DNA of 64,000 nucleotides, taken from assembly GCF_001274635.1 (NCBI RefSeq), contig NZ_LBGV01000001.1, positions 3,534,001-3,598,000 on the forward strand. Direction: 5' to 3'. Each line of letters starts with the position of its first letter. The stretch's first letter is position 1. A model generated the notes under the pieces. The model was not told where the DNA came from, did no database searches, and saw only the letters and a program-made list of their open reading frames with translations. This stretch comes from Persicobacter sp. CCB-QB2 (GTDB lineage Bacteria; Bacteroidota; Bacteroidia; Cytophagales; Cyclobacteriaceae). Of the stretch, positions 27,544 through 36,200 are shown piece by piece. The position numbers and the translations under genes were made by a program.

Positions 27544-28605
27544 ATGATGAAAAAATTAAGAGCATATTGGTTAATTCAGGTGATGGGATGGTCCACCTAT
27601 GCCTGCTTGCACATCGTGCTTTTAATTATTTCCAATAATTTTGCGCCGGAGAAAGCATTCGAGATTTTTGCACTGGCGGGTTATTATTTAGTTTCTACTC
27701 ACCTTTTTCGAGAATATATCCGCCTGAATCAATGGATGAAATTTAATTTGAATCGACTTGGAGGACTCGTTATTCTGTCTTCTTTCCTCTTAGCGGTTTC
27801 CAATTATTGTTTCCAGATTATCGCCTATTTCCTTACCGGGGCATTGGATCCTATGCATGATTTTGATTCCCTGTTTATTGTGGTGTCCGTTTCCTCTTCC
27901 ATGCTTTTTTATTTTCTTTGGGCAGTATTGTATGTACTGTACCATTATCTGGATCAGCGCAATCAGACTTTAAAATATTTGGCAGCTTCCAGAGAGTTTG
28001 AGTTGAATCGCCTGAAGTCTCAAATGAACCCCCATTTTATTTTCAATGCATTGAATTCTATTCGTGCGCTGGTTTCTGAGCAGCCGGAGGATGCGAAAGT
28101 GGCGATTACCCAGCTTTCAGGTCTCCTAAGGAATTCCCTCGCCATGGACAGGAAAAAGTTAATTCCTTTGCGGGATGAGTTACGAACAGTTTCGGATTAT
28201 TTGGCTTTAGAGAAAATCCGCTTCGAGGAAAGGCTGGAATATGAGTTTGAAATTGCCCCGGAAACCCTGAACCGCCTTGTTCCTCCGTTAATGGTTCAAA
28301 CGCTGGTCGAGAATGGAATTAAACATGGAATAGCCAATTTGACACATGGAGGAGAACTTTTGATAAAAAGCCAGTGGCTGGAAGAAGAGGATTCAGTTTT
28401 GCTTAGTATTGTTAACAGTGGTAAATTGAATCAGGAAAAATTGAAAAATGCAAAGGGTTATGGTATAGCTAATACGCGACAGCGCCTTAAATTACTTTTC
28501 GGCGATAGTGCCCTTTTTGAAATCCGGCCGGATGGTGATCAGGTTTTAACCTTATTAAGCATTCCGCAAAAAACTGAAAACTATGAGAGCATTAATAATA
28601 GATGA
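27544..28605 (+). CDS. LytS-type sensor histidine kinase
   Basis: A kinase of about 353 residues. Four transmembrane segments in residues 10-135 are followed by a short linker and the His_kinase domain of the LytS/YehU type, with phosphoacceptor H164 in MNPHFIFNALNSIRALV and an HATPase region PPLMVQTLVENGIKHGI and GYGIANTRQRLKLLFG. It overlaps the response regulator gene by 23 bases, so the two are translationally coupled partners. The signal is unknown. ATG at 27544 (or 27547) is preferred to an upstream TTG. Confidence 0.9.
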   Translation: MMKKLRAYWLIQVMGWSTYACLHIVLLIISNNFAPEKAFEIFALAGYYLVSTHLFREYIRLNQWMKFNLNRLGGLVILSSFLLAVSNYCFQIIAYFLTGALDPMHDFDSLFIVVSVSSSMLFYFLWAVLYVLYHYLDQRNQTLKYLAASREFELNRLKSQMNPHFIFNALNSIRALVSEQPEDAKVAITQLSGLLRNSLAMDRKKLIPLRDELRTVSDYLALEKIRFEERLEYEFEIAPETLNRLVPPLMVQTLVENGIKHGIANLTHGGELLIKSQWLEEEDSVLLSIVNSGKLNQEKLKNAKGYGIANTRQRLKLLFGDSALFEIRPDGDQVLTLLSIPQKTENYESINNR

Positions 28606-29335
28606 CGAAAGGTTAGCCAGAAAAGAATTGGCTTCTTTACTAAAGGCACATCCTGAGGTGGAAGTAATTGGAGAGGCGGTTAATGTGGATGATGCATATG
28701 AGCAAATTAATAAACTGCAGCCGGACCTAATATTTCTGGATATTCAAATGCCGGGGAAATCCGGTTTTGACCTTTTAACCATGCTGGATAAAAGCCCACA
28801 GGTGGTTTTTGCTACGGCTTATGATGAATATGCCATTCAGGCTTTTGAGGTGAACGCCCTGGATTATCTACTCAAGCCTATTCAACCGGATCGACTGGCA
28901 GATACCATTAGAAAGATTGTTGCTGGGAATAGTAGTGAGATGAGTCTAGCTCAGGATCCTATTGAGTCTGGTGCAAAAGCGGGTTCCAAAAGGGATGTGC
29001 TTGGGGTGAATGATCAGGTTTTTGTGAAGGATGGGGACCGATGTTGGTTTGTGCGATTATCGGAAGTGAGGCTTTTTGAGTCTGATGGTAACTACATCAA
29101 GGTGCACTTTGAGCAATTTAAACCGATGATTCATAAATCGCTCAATGCCTTGGATGAACGTTTGGACGATCGCCATTTTTTCCGGGTTTCAAGAAAGCAT
29201 ATTGTTAATCTTGCGTGGATTGAAAAAATTGAGCCTTGGTTTAATGGGGGGCTAATGCTTGAGCTTAAGGGGGGAGAGAAAGTGGAGGTCAGCAGAAGGC
29301 AGGCTACAAAATTCAAGGATATGATGAGCCTTTAA
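28583..29335 (+). CDS. LytR/AlgR-type response regulator
   Basis: A 250-residue regulator. The receiver domain has the acidic pair in IIDDERLAR, phosphoacceptor D53 in LIFLDIQMPG, and lysine in YLLKPI. A linker of about 25 residues joins it to a C-terminal LytTR DNA-binding domain (FVKDGDRCWFVRLSEVRLFE, SLNALDERLDDRHFFRVSRK, VEVSRRQATKFKDMM). The target genes are not evident. It is cotranscribed with its kinase. A short hairpin AATAGC-ATC-GCTATT follows at 29399-29413. Confidence 0.93.
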   Translation: MRALIIDDERLARKELASLLKAHPEVEVIGEAVNVDDAYEQINKLQPDLIFLDIQMPGKSGFDLLTMLDKSPQVVFATAYDEYAIQAFEVNALDYLLKPIQPDRLADTIRKIVAGNSSEMSLAQDPIESGAKAGSKRDVLGVNDQVFVKDGDRCWFVRLSEVRLFESDGNYIKVHFEQFKPMIHKSLNALDERLDDRHFFRVSRKHIVNLAWIEKIEPWFNGGLMLELKGGEKVEVSRRQATKFKDMMSL

Positions 29336-29482
29336 AAGCCAAAAAATTAGCAGGGAAAATTAGAAGTATTGCTGAGGTGATGAAGGGTTATTTTGAGGAA
29401 TAGCATCGCTATTGTGAAAAATTATCCAAAATCGCTTCCAATAGTTTGAGTTTGCAGCCGGATGGTTTGCTTTAATCACCCT

Positions 29483-29851
29483 CTAAGGCCTCACTTGCTG
29501 AATCAGTTTTTCTTGTAATTCCCATTCAGCTGCTATCCGGATCATGGCTGTTGCTTCCATTTCAGTGATATATCCTTTAATATGGAGTAAATCCCAGACT
29601 TTGAGCAGGTGATTTAAGCGAGTGGAAGGTTGCAGTGGAATGTGATTCAGCTCTTTTTTGGCCCGTTCAAAAATATTGAGGTAGTCACTTTTGATAAATT
29701 CAAGGGCCCATTCTTTCAGGTTTTCTCCCTCTGCATGCTGGGAAGCCTCGTGATTGATGATATTTTGTTCATGCTCATCTAATCCGTGGTAATGCAGCAT
29801 TAGGCACATTAAAAGGAAAAAAGCTCTTTTTTCATCTTTAATCATTTCCAT
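29483..29851 (-). CDS. Small helical protein of unknown function
   Basis: A 122-residue cytosolic, mostly alpha-helical protein (MEMIKDEKRAFFLLMCLMLH; AEGENLKEWALEFIKSD; GYITEMEATAMIRIAAEWEL). Its composition is protein-like and the frame is well separated from its neighbours. The acidic helix pattern is loosely reminiscent of TerB-like folds, but I would not assign it. Upstream of it on the same strand is hemW, 95 bases away, so cotranscription is possible. Confidence 0.6.
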   Translation of the reverse strand: MEMIKDEKRAFFLLMCLMLHYHGLDEHEQNIINHEASQHAEGENLKEWALEFIKSDYLNIFERAKKELNHIPLQPSTRLNHLLKVWDLLHIKGYITEMEATAMIRIAAEWELQEKLIQQVRP

Positions 29852-29946
29852 GAGGTTGTTTTCAAAGAAAAGACCGCTTCAGGTGGCCCAGTTATCAGTT
29901 ATACAACCTTATTTTGAGGAGGAAATGTTTCTAAAAGTCATTTTTC

Positions 29947-31074
29947 TTACATTAAAAACAGGTGTTCTGTAATTTGATCTGCTATCATTTTGCCTTTTGA
30001 GGTCAAAAAAAGTACATCACCCTGTTTTTCCAGAAAATGATCTTTTTCCAGTTTTTGCAGATAAGCGCCATGTTCTCTGGATAAATCAAAATTCAGATGA
30101 TTTTGAAGGTGTCCCAGGTCGCAACCCCATTTTGTTCGAAGCCGGGTCATGATATATTCATTAATCAGATCTTCTCGGCTAAGAACTTCACCATCAAGCG
30201 GTAATTGGCCCTCTTTGATCGCCTTTACATATTTAGCATTATTGGCAATATTGAAATGCCTTTCCTGATGATTGTAGCTGTGGGCACCTGGACCAATGCC
30301 CAAATATTTTTTTTGAAGCCAATAGCTGCTATTGTGCTTAGATTCAAGGCCGGGCAGACAAAAGTTAGAAACCTCATAATGTTCATATCCATGATTAGCG
30401 GTTGTATTTATAAGGATTTCGAGTTGATCCGCGGCCTTGTCTTCATCCACGGGTCGGATTTTTCCCTTCCGGTACCAATTCCCAAAGACGGTCTTTTCTT
30501 CAATGGTCAGTGCATATGCGGAAAGGTGCGCTGGTCTTAACTTCATCATGAGCGCCAGATTTTCTTCCCATTCTTCATTGGAACTTTGTGGCATGGCATA
30601 AATCAGATCCAGATTGAGGTTATTAAATCCTGCTTTTCGGGCATTTTCCACCGCATTGAATGCCTGCTCACGGTCATGTGCACGGTGCAAAAGCTTCAGG
30701 TCTTTTTCGAAAAAGCTCTGAATGCCGATGCTTAATCGGTTAATGCCGATTTGATGCAGACCCTTTAAATAAGTGAAACTTAAGTCATCGGGATTCGCCT
30801 CGAGGGTAATTTCCGGTTGGGGAATAAGGGTGAAATTTTTGTAAATAGCCTCAATGATCTGGCTCAGCTCTTCAGGGCTTAAGAGGGAAGGGGTTCCACC
30901 TCCAAAGTAAATGGTTTCTACCGTTTCAGTCTCTAAGTATTCCCGTCTAAGGGAAAGTTCTGAAATAATAGAGGCGACCATTTCTTCTCTCAGCTTTCCG
31001 CTAGTGCTGAAATGAAAATCGCAGTAATAACAAGCTTGCTTGCAAAAGGGAATATGAATATAAATACCAGCCAT
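29947..31074 (-). CDS. hemW: HemW-type radical SAM haem chaperone
   Basis: A 375-residue protein with the radical SAM cluster CKQACYYC (CxxxCxxC) at the N-terminus in YIHIPFCKQACYYCDFHFS. YFGGGTPSLLSPEEL follows, then LEANPDDLS, RLSIGIQSF and HNSSYWLQKKYLGIGPGAHS. The last is typical of HemW rather than true coproporphyrinogen dehydrogenase HemN, which carries extra N-terminal residues. HemW inserts haem into respiratory proteins. It lies divergent from the DUF4271-hemD pair, so tetrapyrrole-related genes cluster here. Confidence 0.92.
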   Translation of the reverse strand: MAGIYIHIPFCKQACYYCDFHFSTSGKLREEMVASIISELSLRREYLETETVETIYFGGGTPSLLSPEELSQIIEAIYKNFTLIPQPEITLEANPDDLSFTYLKGLHQIGINRLSIGIQSFFEKDLKLLHRAHDREQAFNAVENARKAGFNNLNLDLIYAMPQSSNEEWEENLALMMKLRPAHLSAYALTIEEKTVFGNWYRKGKIRPVDEDKAADQLEILINTTANHGYEHYEVSNFCLPGLESKHNSSYWLQKKYLGIGPGAHSYNHQERHFNIANNAKYVKAIKEGQLPLDGEVLSREDLINEYIMTRLRTKWGCDLGHLQNHLNFDLSREHGAYLQKLEKDHFLEKQGDVLFLTSKGKMIADQITEHLFLM

Positions 31075-31187
31075 TAATGCAAAGAAAACAAATAGAGCGG
31101 GATATTGAGGATAATGGCCGATGATTATTTCGGATTAGGTGGGAATTTAATTTGAGCTGGTTAATTTTGGGGATATTAAATTTTAGT

Positions 31188-32216
31188 ATGCGAAGCAGAT
31201 TTAATCGGTTATTTTTCCTTATCTCAGCGCTTCTTTTTATGAGCGCTTCCTTATTTGGTCAGTCTTTAAAGCCTCAAAAAGACTATGGCAATTTTAAAGA
31301 GTTTCACTTCAAATCAATAGAATTTCATCCGGTGGTGATTTCTTTGCCATCCAATACGGCTATTTTTGTGAATGATGAGCCCGCGTATTTTTTTGTAAAG
31401 GATACCGTTATCCATTATGGATTTGAAAACTTTAAGGTGCAGGATTATGTGGGTTTGGTCAGAATCGGTTTTTTTAAACCCTCTGGCTTGTCCGGCTTGG
31501 AGGTAGCTTTGGAAGCGGAGCCCCCAGAGCCTCACCAATTAAGCTTATCTGAAAGGTATGATTTAAAGCTGGATGACTTTTTGGTGATCGCCATTTTGGC
31601 TTTGTTAGCCCTTTATGCTTTATATTTAAATGCTTTTCCATTAACCTTTATGGGTTACCTTTCTCCATTTGGTAGCCCTGCTAACAAGGATTTAAATCTT
31701 TTGAAAAGTAATCCTTTTTCAAAAGAGAATGCCCTTTTGATTGTTTTCCATTCGGTGGCCATTGCAACCCTTTTCTTTACGTCACTATCGGTGCTTAGGC
31801 CTGAAATGATCCAAGGTTTAAATGATGAATCAATTATTTTTTATTTTTTGTTATCGGCATTATTAATTGTATTATTCTTCTTTTTGAAGTATATCCTTTT
31901 GGTCTATCTAGGTTCTATTCTGGAAAAGAATGACATTCCCCCACTCCACTTTTTAGAGTATTTAAAGCTTTCTTTTTGGTATGTTAATTCAGGCTTAATT
32001 TTTATGTTATATTTAGTTTTATCAGGCCAACAGTTTTGGCTTACCTCCCAATTTTTAGTAGGGATTGTAATATTTCTTGGTTTGTTTAGAACTGCCTGGT
32101 TGCTTATTAGGCTAGCTGTCAGTGGTTCGTTTAGTTATCTGAATTTATTTTCGTACCTTTGTGCCTCAGAAATTTTACCGCTTTTCGTGGGCGTTAAAAT
32201 TGCGTTGAATTGGTGA
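31188..32216 (+). CDS. DUF4271 membrane protein
   Basis: A 342-residue protein with signal peptide MRSRFNRLFFLISALLFMSA, a short periplasmic beta domain, then about seven transmembrane helices (LVIAILALLALYALYLNAF, LLIVFHSVAIATLFFTSLSV, YFLLSALLIVLFFFLKYILL and others). The family is confined to Bacteroidota and is commonly found next to hemD, as here (29 bases upstream). Function is unknown. ATG 31188 is chosen because the signal peptide starts there. Confidence 0.8.
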   Translation: MRSRFNRLFFLISALLFMSASLFGQSLKPQKDYGNFKEFHFKSIEFHPVVISLPSNTAIFVNDEPAYFFVKDTVIHYGFENFKVQDYVGLVRIGFFKPSGLSGLEVALEAEPPEPHQLSLSERYDLKLDDFLVIAILALLALYALYLNAFPLTFMGYLSPFGSPANKDLNLLKSNPFSKENALLIVFHSVAIATLFFTSLSVLRPEMIQGLNDESIIFYFLLSALLIVLFFFLKYILLVYLGSILEKNDIPPLHFLEYLKLSFWYVNSGLIFMLYLVLSGQQFWLTSQFLVGIVIFLGLFRTAWLLIRLAVSGSFSYLNLFSYLCASEILPLFVGVKIALNW

Positions 32217-32245
32217 TGATATTCGGAATTTTTTCAATCTAAATT

Positions 32246-33022
32246 ATGTCTACTTCTACTGATAAAGAAAGTATTAAACCAGTAAAAAAAATATTGGTTT
32301 CCCAACCAAAACCGGCAAACGATAAATCCCCGTATTTTTCTTTAGCAAAGAAGTACGGCGTTCAGATTGATTTCAGGCCTTTTATTCAAATTGAGCCAGT
32401 AGGCTATAAGGAGTTTAGAAAGCAAAAGGTAGATATTTTGGCACATACCGCAGTGATCTTTACGAGTAGAAATGCGGTCGACCACTTTTTCAAGTTGTGT
32501 AAAGATTTGAAAATTGAGGTGCCCTCCGACATGAAATATTTTTGTATCTCGGAGCAGACTTCAAATTATTTGCAAAAGTATATTCAGGTTAGAAAGCGCA
32601 AAGTATTTGTTGGGCAGAGAACCGCTTTGGATCTGATTGAAATCCTGAAAAAGCATAAAAACGAAAAATACGTTTTTCCATGCTCTGATATTAGAAAGGA
32701 TGATATACCAAATTTCTTTGAGAAGAATGGGGTGGAATGGAGTGAGGCCATTATTTATAGAACTGTTGCTTCTGACCTTTCTGATTTGTCTGACGTCAAT
32801 TACGATTTGATTGCCTTCTTTAGTCCATCCGGGATCAATAGCTTGTTCGTGAATTTCCCCGAATTTAAGCAAAATAATACACGGATTGCCGCTTTTGGGC
32901 CAACTACGGCTAAGGCCGTAAAGGATGCGAATTTGCATCTAGATATTGAAGCACCGCTGCCAAATGCGCCATCTATGACCGGTGCTTTGGAGCTTTATGT
33001 AAAAAAAGCGAACGGATTGTAA
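32246..33022 (+). CDS. hemD: Uroporphyrinogen-III synthase
   Basis: A 258-residue enzyme that closes hydroxymethylbilane to uroporphyrinogen III. The two-lobed HemD pattern is visible: KKILVSQPKPAND, FRPFIQIEPV, AVIFTSRNAVDHFF, YVFPCSDIRKDDIPNFFEKN, AIIYRTVASDL, LIAFFSPSGINSLF, IAAFGPTTAKAVKDANL. It is probably cotranscribed with the DUF4271 gene. Other haem genes are not in the window except hemW. Confidence 0.9.
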   Translation: MSTSTDKESIKPVKKILVSQPKPANDKSPYFSLAKKYGVQIDFRPFIQIEPVGYKEFRKQKVDILAHTAVIFTSRNAVDHFFKLCKDLKIEVPSDMKYFCISEQTSNYLQKYIQVRKRKVFVGQRTALDLIEILKKHKNEKYVFPCSDIRKDDIPNFFEKNGVEWSEAIIYRTVASDLSDLSDVNYDLIAFFSPSGINSLFVNFPEFKQNNTRIAAFGPTTAKAVKDANLHLDIEAPLPNAPSMTGALELYVKKANGL

Positions 33023-33062
33023 AAAACCTACATCAAAATCTTTGCATATTTATCACATTTTA

Positions 33063-33098
33063 ATTAAATATAGCGTTGATAATAACGCTGTATTTAAT
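33063..33098 (+). promoter_or_regulatory. 15-bp inverted repeat upstream of porP
   Basis: ATTAAATATAGCGTT (33063-33077) and AACGCTGTATTTAAT (33084-33098) pair over 15 bases with one wobble around GATAAT. It lies 40 bases after hemD and 23 bases before porP. It could be a weak terminator of hemD (TTTTTAATG follows) or an operator or mRNA leader of the secretion operon. Confidence 0.55.
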
Positions 33099-33121
33099 TT
33101 TTAATGTACCCAACCTAACCT

Positions 33122-34081
33122 ATGCGTTTTAACATCACCTTTTTGTCCCTTCTTTTGATAGGAGTTTTAGGGCTAAATACATCTTTTGCGCAGCAAGCTC
33201 CGATGTATTCCAGCGCCCCTTTTGTTCCCCTATCCTTTAATCCCGCCTATTCAGGTGTGGAGGGGTATACCCGTGCGACGCTTTTGCATAGATCGCAATG
33301 GTTGGGAAATACCTCTTCCTTTGATGGTAATGCCGGATTAAATACCCAGCTCCTCATGCTGGATGCGCCCGTATACCGTATTCGCAGCGGTGTGGGCTTA
33401 GTAATCGAGAACTCTTCCTTACCCGCAGTTAATGATCTTTCAATAAGAGCTAATTATGCCTACCATTTAAGAATTAAAGAGGCCAAACTTAGTTTTGGAG
33501 TTAATGTGGGGATGTATTCCAGGGCCTTTGATAATTACCAATGGCGCCCTAATGAAAATGAGGATTGGATGACCTCTGGTCAGGTTTCGCAGGTTTTACC
33601 TGATATGGGGGTGGGAATATTTTTTCAATCCCAAAAGTTTTATGGAGGATTGGCCTACAATCATTTGTTGGATGCTTCCTTTGATTTTGGGTTTACTAGC
33701 CAATTACGCGATAAAATTCCGACGGCCCTTAATGTGTTTATGGGCTATGATTACGAATTCAATTATGATTTGATCATTACTCCTTCTTTATTTTTTCACA
33801 CGGACTTTGCTATTTATACTGCTGAACTTGCAGTTCGAGGTACATACAAAGATAAAATGTGGGGAGGGATGAACTTTCGGTGGTCAGAGTCTGTTGGTTT
33901 GTTATTAGGATATTCGCTACTTAAAGATAATTCTTTAAAATTAGGTTATGCATTTGATTTTGTGGTGATTGGGCAAGGAGCTAAAGCAGCAACTTCTCAT
34001 GAATTTATGATTTCTTATGCTTTACCAATCTCTGGAGACATTAATAAAAAGATTATTAGAACTCCAAGATTTAGACATTAA
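33122..34081 (+). CDS. PorP/SprF-family outer-membrane protein of type IX secretion
   Basis: A 319-residue beta-barrel with signal peptide MRFNITFLSLLLIGVLGLNT and the family opening QQAPMYSSAPFVPLSFNPAYSGVEGYTRATLLHRSQW. The body has repeated barrel strands (LSIRANYAYHLRIKEAKLSFG, GVGIFFQSQKFYGGLAYNH, WGGMNFRWSESVGLLLGYS) and a terminal strand HEFMISYALPI. PorP/SprF proteins partner the GldKLMN machine and particular secreted adhesins. It is the first gene of the porP-gldKLMN block. Confidence 0.9.
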   Translation: MRFNITFLSLLLIGVLGLNTSFAQQAPMYSSAPFVPLSFNPAYSGVEGYTRATLLHRSQWLGNTSSFDGNAGLNTQLLMLDAPVYRIRSGVGLVIENSSLPAVNDLSIRANYAYHLRIKEAKLSFGVNVGMYSRAFDNYQWRPNENEDWMTSGQVSQVLPDMGVGIFFQSQKFYGGLAYNHLLDASFDFGFTSQLRDKIPTALNVFMGYDYEFNYDLIITPSLFFHTDFAIYTAELAVRGTYKDKMWGGMNFRWSESVGLLLGYSLLKDNSLKLGYAFDFVVIGQGAKAATSHEFMISYALPISGDINKKIIRTPRFRH

Positions 34082-34208
34082 GGTTAAATTTTTGTGTAAT
34101 TTTTACTTTTGGTTGTTTAGGCTTTAGGATACCATTATATTGGTAAATCTTTGAATTCGAATGCAACCAAGTTATATTAGAAGAATTCAAATTCTCAAAA
34201 TAGGTGTT

Positions 34209-35246
34209 ATGAATATTGTGCAGAATTTCAGGTCCATTTTTACAATGGGACTGATTACAATCGCGCTGCAGAGTTGCGGACTTTTCGGTGGCGGCGGTGG
34301 TTATGATGACCAAGGGGAACTGGTAGGTGTCCTTGATCGTGAAAGCTGGACGCCGGACATTCCATTCGGGATGATTCCAATTCCTGCAGGTACCTTCCAC
34401 ATGGGACAAGCTGACGAAGACGTCGCCCGCTCCCAGATTAACATGAACAAACAGGTGACCATTGGATCATTCTATATGGATGATTCCGAAATTACCAATA
34501 ATGAGTACCGCCAGTTTGTCTTCCATCTTTTAGAAGATTCCGTAAGTATTTTAGGGGAAGAGGAAATTATGTCCAAGTATTACCCGGATACTACTGTGTG
34601 GATGAAAGATTTCACCCACCATTACGGAGATCCATTGCTAGAAAGTTATTATCAGCATCCGGCTTATGATGAATTCCCAGTTGTGGGAGTGAGTTGGGTG
34701 GCTGCTCAGTATTTCTGTGATTGGAGAACAAATTACCTGAATGCCTGGAGAAATGACCAAGGTTTATTTTCAATGCCAAAGTTCAGATTGCCCTCGGAGG
34801 CCGAGTGGGAATACGCCGCCAGAGGTGGACGTGATATGGCCAAATACCCTTGGGGTGGTCCTTACCTTAGAAATGCAAAAGGTTGTATGTTAGCCAACTT
34901 TAAACCGGGTCGAGGTAACTATTACGATGATGGTTATGCTTACACCTCTCCTGTCTATTCTTTCTTTTCTAATGATTATGGACTTTACGAGATGTCAGGA
35001 AATGTTTCAGAGTGGTGTCAGGATGCTTATAATCCGGCTGCTACAGCTTTAGTATGGGATATGAACCCTACTTATAATGACGCAAATGAACCACGAAAAG
35101 TGGTTAGAGGAGGTTCTTGGAAAGATATCGCTTATTACCTGGAATTGGGTACTAGAGATTTTGAGTATCAGGATTCAACTCGTTCCTATATTGGCTTCCG
35201 TTGCGCAATGACCTATTTGGGTCGTTCTTCCGGAACAGAATTTTAG
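34209..35246 (+). CDS. gldK: Gliding/type IX secretion lipoprotein GldK
   Basis: A 345-residue lipoprotein (signal LITIALQSC, lipid on C23), followed by a glycine stretch and an FGE-sulfatase fold: MIPIPAGTFHMGQADED, MDDSEITNNEYRQFV, FPVVGVSWVAAQYFCDWR, FRLPSEAEWEYAARGGRD, NDYGLYEMSGNVSEWCQDAY, VVRGGSWKDIAYYL. GldK (PorK) forms the periplasmic ring with GldN. ATG 34209 is chosen because the lipoprotein signal begins there. The fold is used structurally here, not catalytically. Confidence 0.95.
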   Translation: MNIVQNFRSIFTMGLITIALQSCGLFGGGGGYDDQGELVGVLDRESWTPDIPFGMIPIPAGTFHMGQADEDVARSQINMNKQVTIGSFYMDDSEITNNEYRQFVFHLLEDSVSILGEEEIMSKYYPDTTVWMKDFTHHYGDPLLESYYQHPAYDEFPVVGVSWVAAQYFCDWRTNYLNAWRNDQGLFSMPKFRLPSEAEWEYAARGGRDMAKYPWGGPYLRNAKGCMLANFKPGRGNYYDDGYAYTSPVYSFFSNDYGLYEMSGNVSEWCQDAYNPAATALVWDMNPTYNDANEPRKVVRGGSWKDIAYYLELGTRDFEYQDSTRSYIGFRCAMTYLGRSSGTEF

Positions 35247-35295
35247 TAATTTAAAAAATAATATATCCCATATATAACCTAAACATCAAGCGAAA

Positions 35296-36171
35296 ATGAG
35301 TAAGAAAAAAGGTGGATTCAAGGAGTATTTTTATGAGAAAATTGCTCCTATTGCAACAGGTGTCGGAGCCGCAGTTGTAATTGTTGGTGCATTGTTTAAA
35401 ATCATGCACTACCCTGGCGCTGGAATTATCCTTCCGATTGGAATGGGTGTAGAAGCAGTCTTGTTCTTAATGTTTGCTTTTGCTCCGCAGCACAAAGATC
35501 CAGAATGGTCCAGAGTGTATCCGGAATTGGCAGATGATTATGTTGGATCTAATGCGCCAGCAAAAAGACCAACTGCTAATGGTGGTGACGCTGTAGCACA
35601 AAAGTTGGATGGCATGTTATCTTCTGCCAAAATTGGCCCTGAGTTAGTAAACAGCCTTGGAAAAGGAATGAAAGACCTTTCCACTTCAGTAACCAAGTTG
35701 TCTTCTTTAGGAGATGTGGTTGATGCCACTAACAATTATTCAACTTCTGTAAAGCAGGCTTCCTCTCAAATGGTTGAAGTAAATAAGGCTTACGGAAATA
35801 CGATCAAAGCAATGAATGATGCGGCATCAAATACTGCTCAAACAGTACATCAAATGATTTCCGCTTCTAAAGCAGCTTCAGATTCTATGACTTCTGTAGC
35901 GAATAATACAAAAGAATATCATGGACAGGTTCAGGTAGTAACCAAGAATTTGTCTGCTTTGAATGCTGTATATGAAATGGAATTGAAAGATTCTAAAGAT
36001 CATATTGCAGCCATGAATAAGTTCTATGGTAATATCTCTAACGCCATGTCTAATATGGCGGATGCAGCCAAAGAAAGTGAGCAATTTAAAGGTGAAATTA
36101 ACAAGTTGACCAACAACTTGAACTCTTTGAATAAAGTTTACGGCAGTATGTTGACTGCAATGAAAGGATAA
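35296..36171 (+). CDS. gldL: Type IX secretion motor protein GldL
   Basis: A 291-residue inner-membrane protein. Two helices span residues about 15-60 (IAPIATGVGAAVVIVGALF, GIILPIGMGVEAVLFLMFAF) with the conserved Glu of GVEAVLF in the second helix, which is implicated in proton coupling. A long cytoplasmic part follows, with repeated coiled-coil segments (SQMVEVNKAYGNTIKAMNDA, MNKFYGNISNAMSNM, NNLNSLNKVYGSMLTAM). GldL and GldM form the rotary motor that powers secretion and gliding. Confidence 0.96.
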   Translation: MSKKKGGFKEYFYEKIAPIATGVGAAVVIVGALFKIMHYPGAGIILPIGMGVEAVLFLMFAFAPQHKDPEWSRVYPELADDYVGSNAPAKRPTANGGDAVAQKLDGMLSSAKIGPELVNSLGKGMKDLSTSVTKLSSLGDVVDATNNYSTSVKQASSQMVEVNKAYGNTIKAMNDAASNTAQTVHQMISASKAASDSMTSVANNTKEYHGQVQVVTKNLSALNAVYEMELKDSKDHIAAMNKFYGNISNAMSNMADAAKESEQFKGEINKLTNNLNSLNKVYGSMLTAMKG

Positions 36172-36200
36172 TTTTTTCTCCAATAAAAAATACTTAAAAA

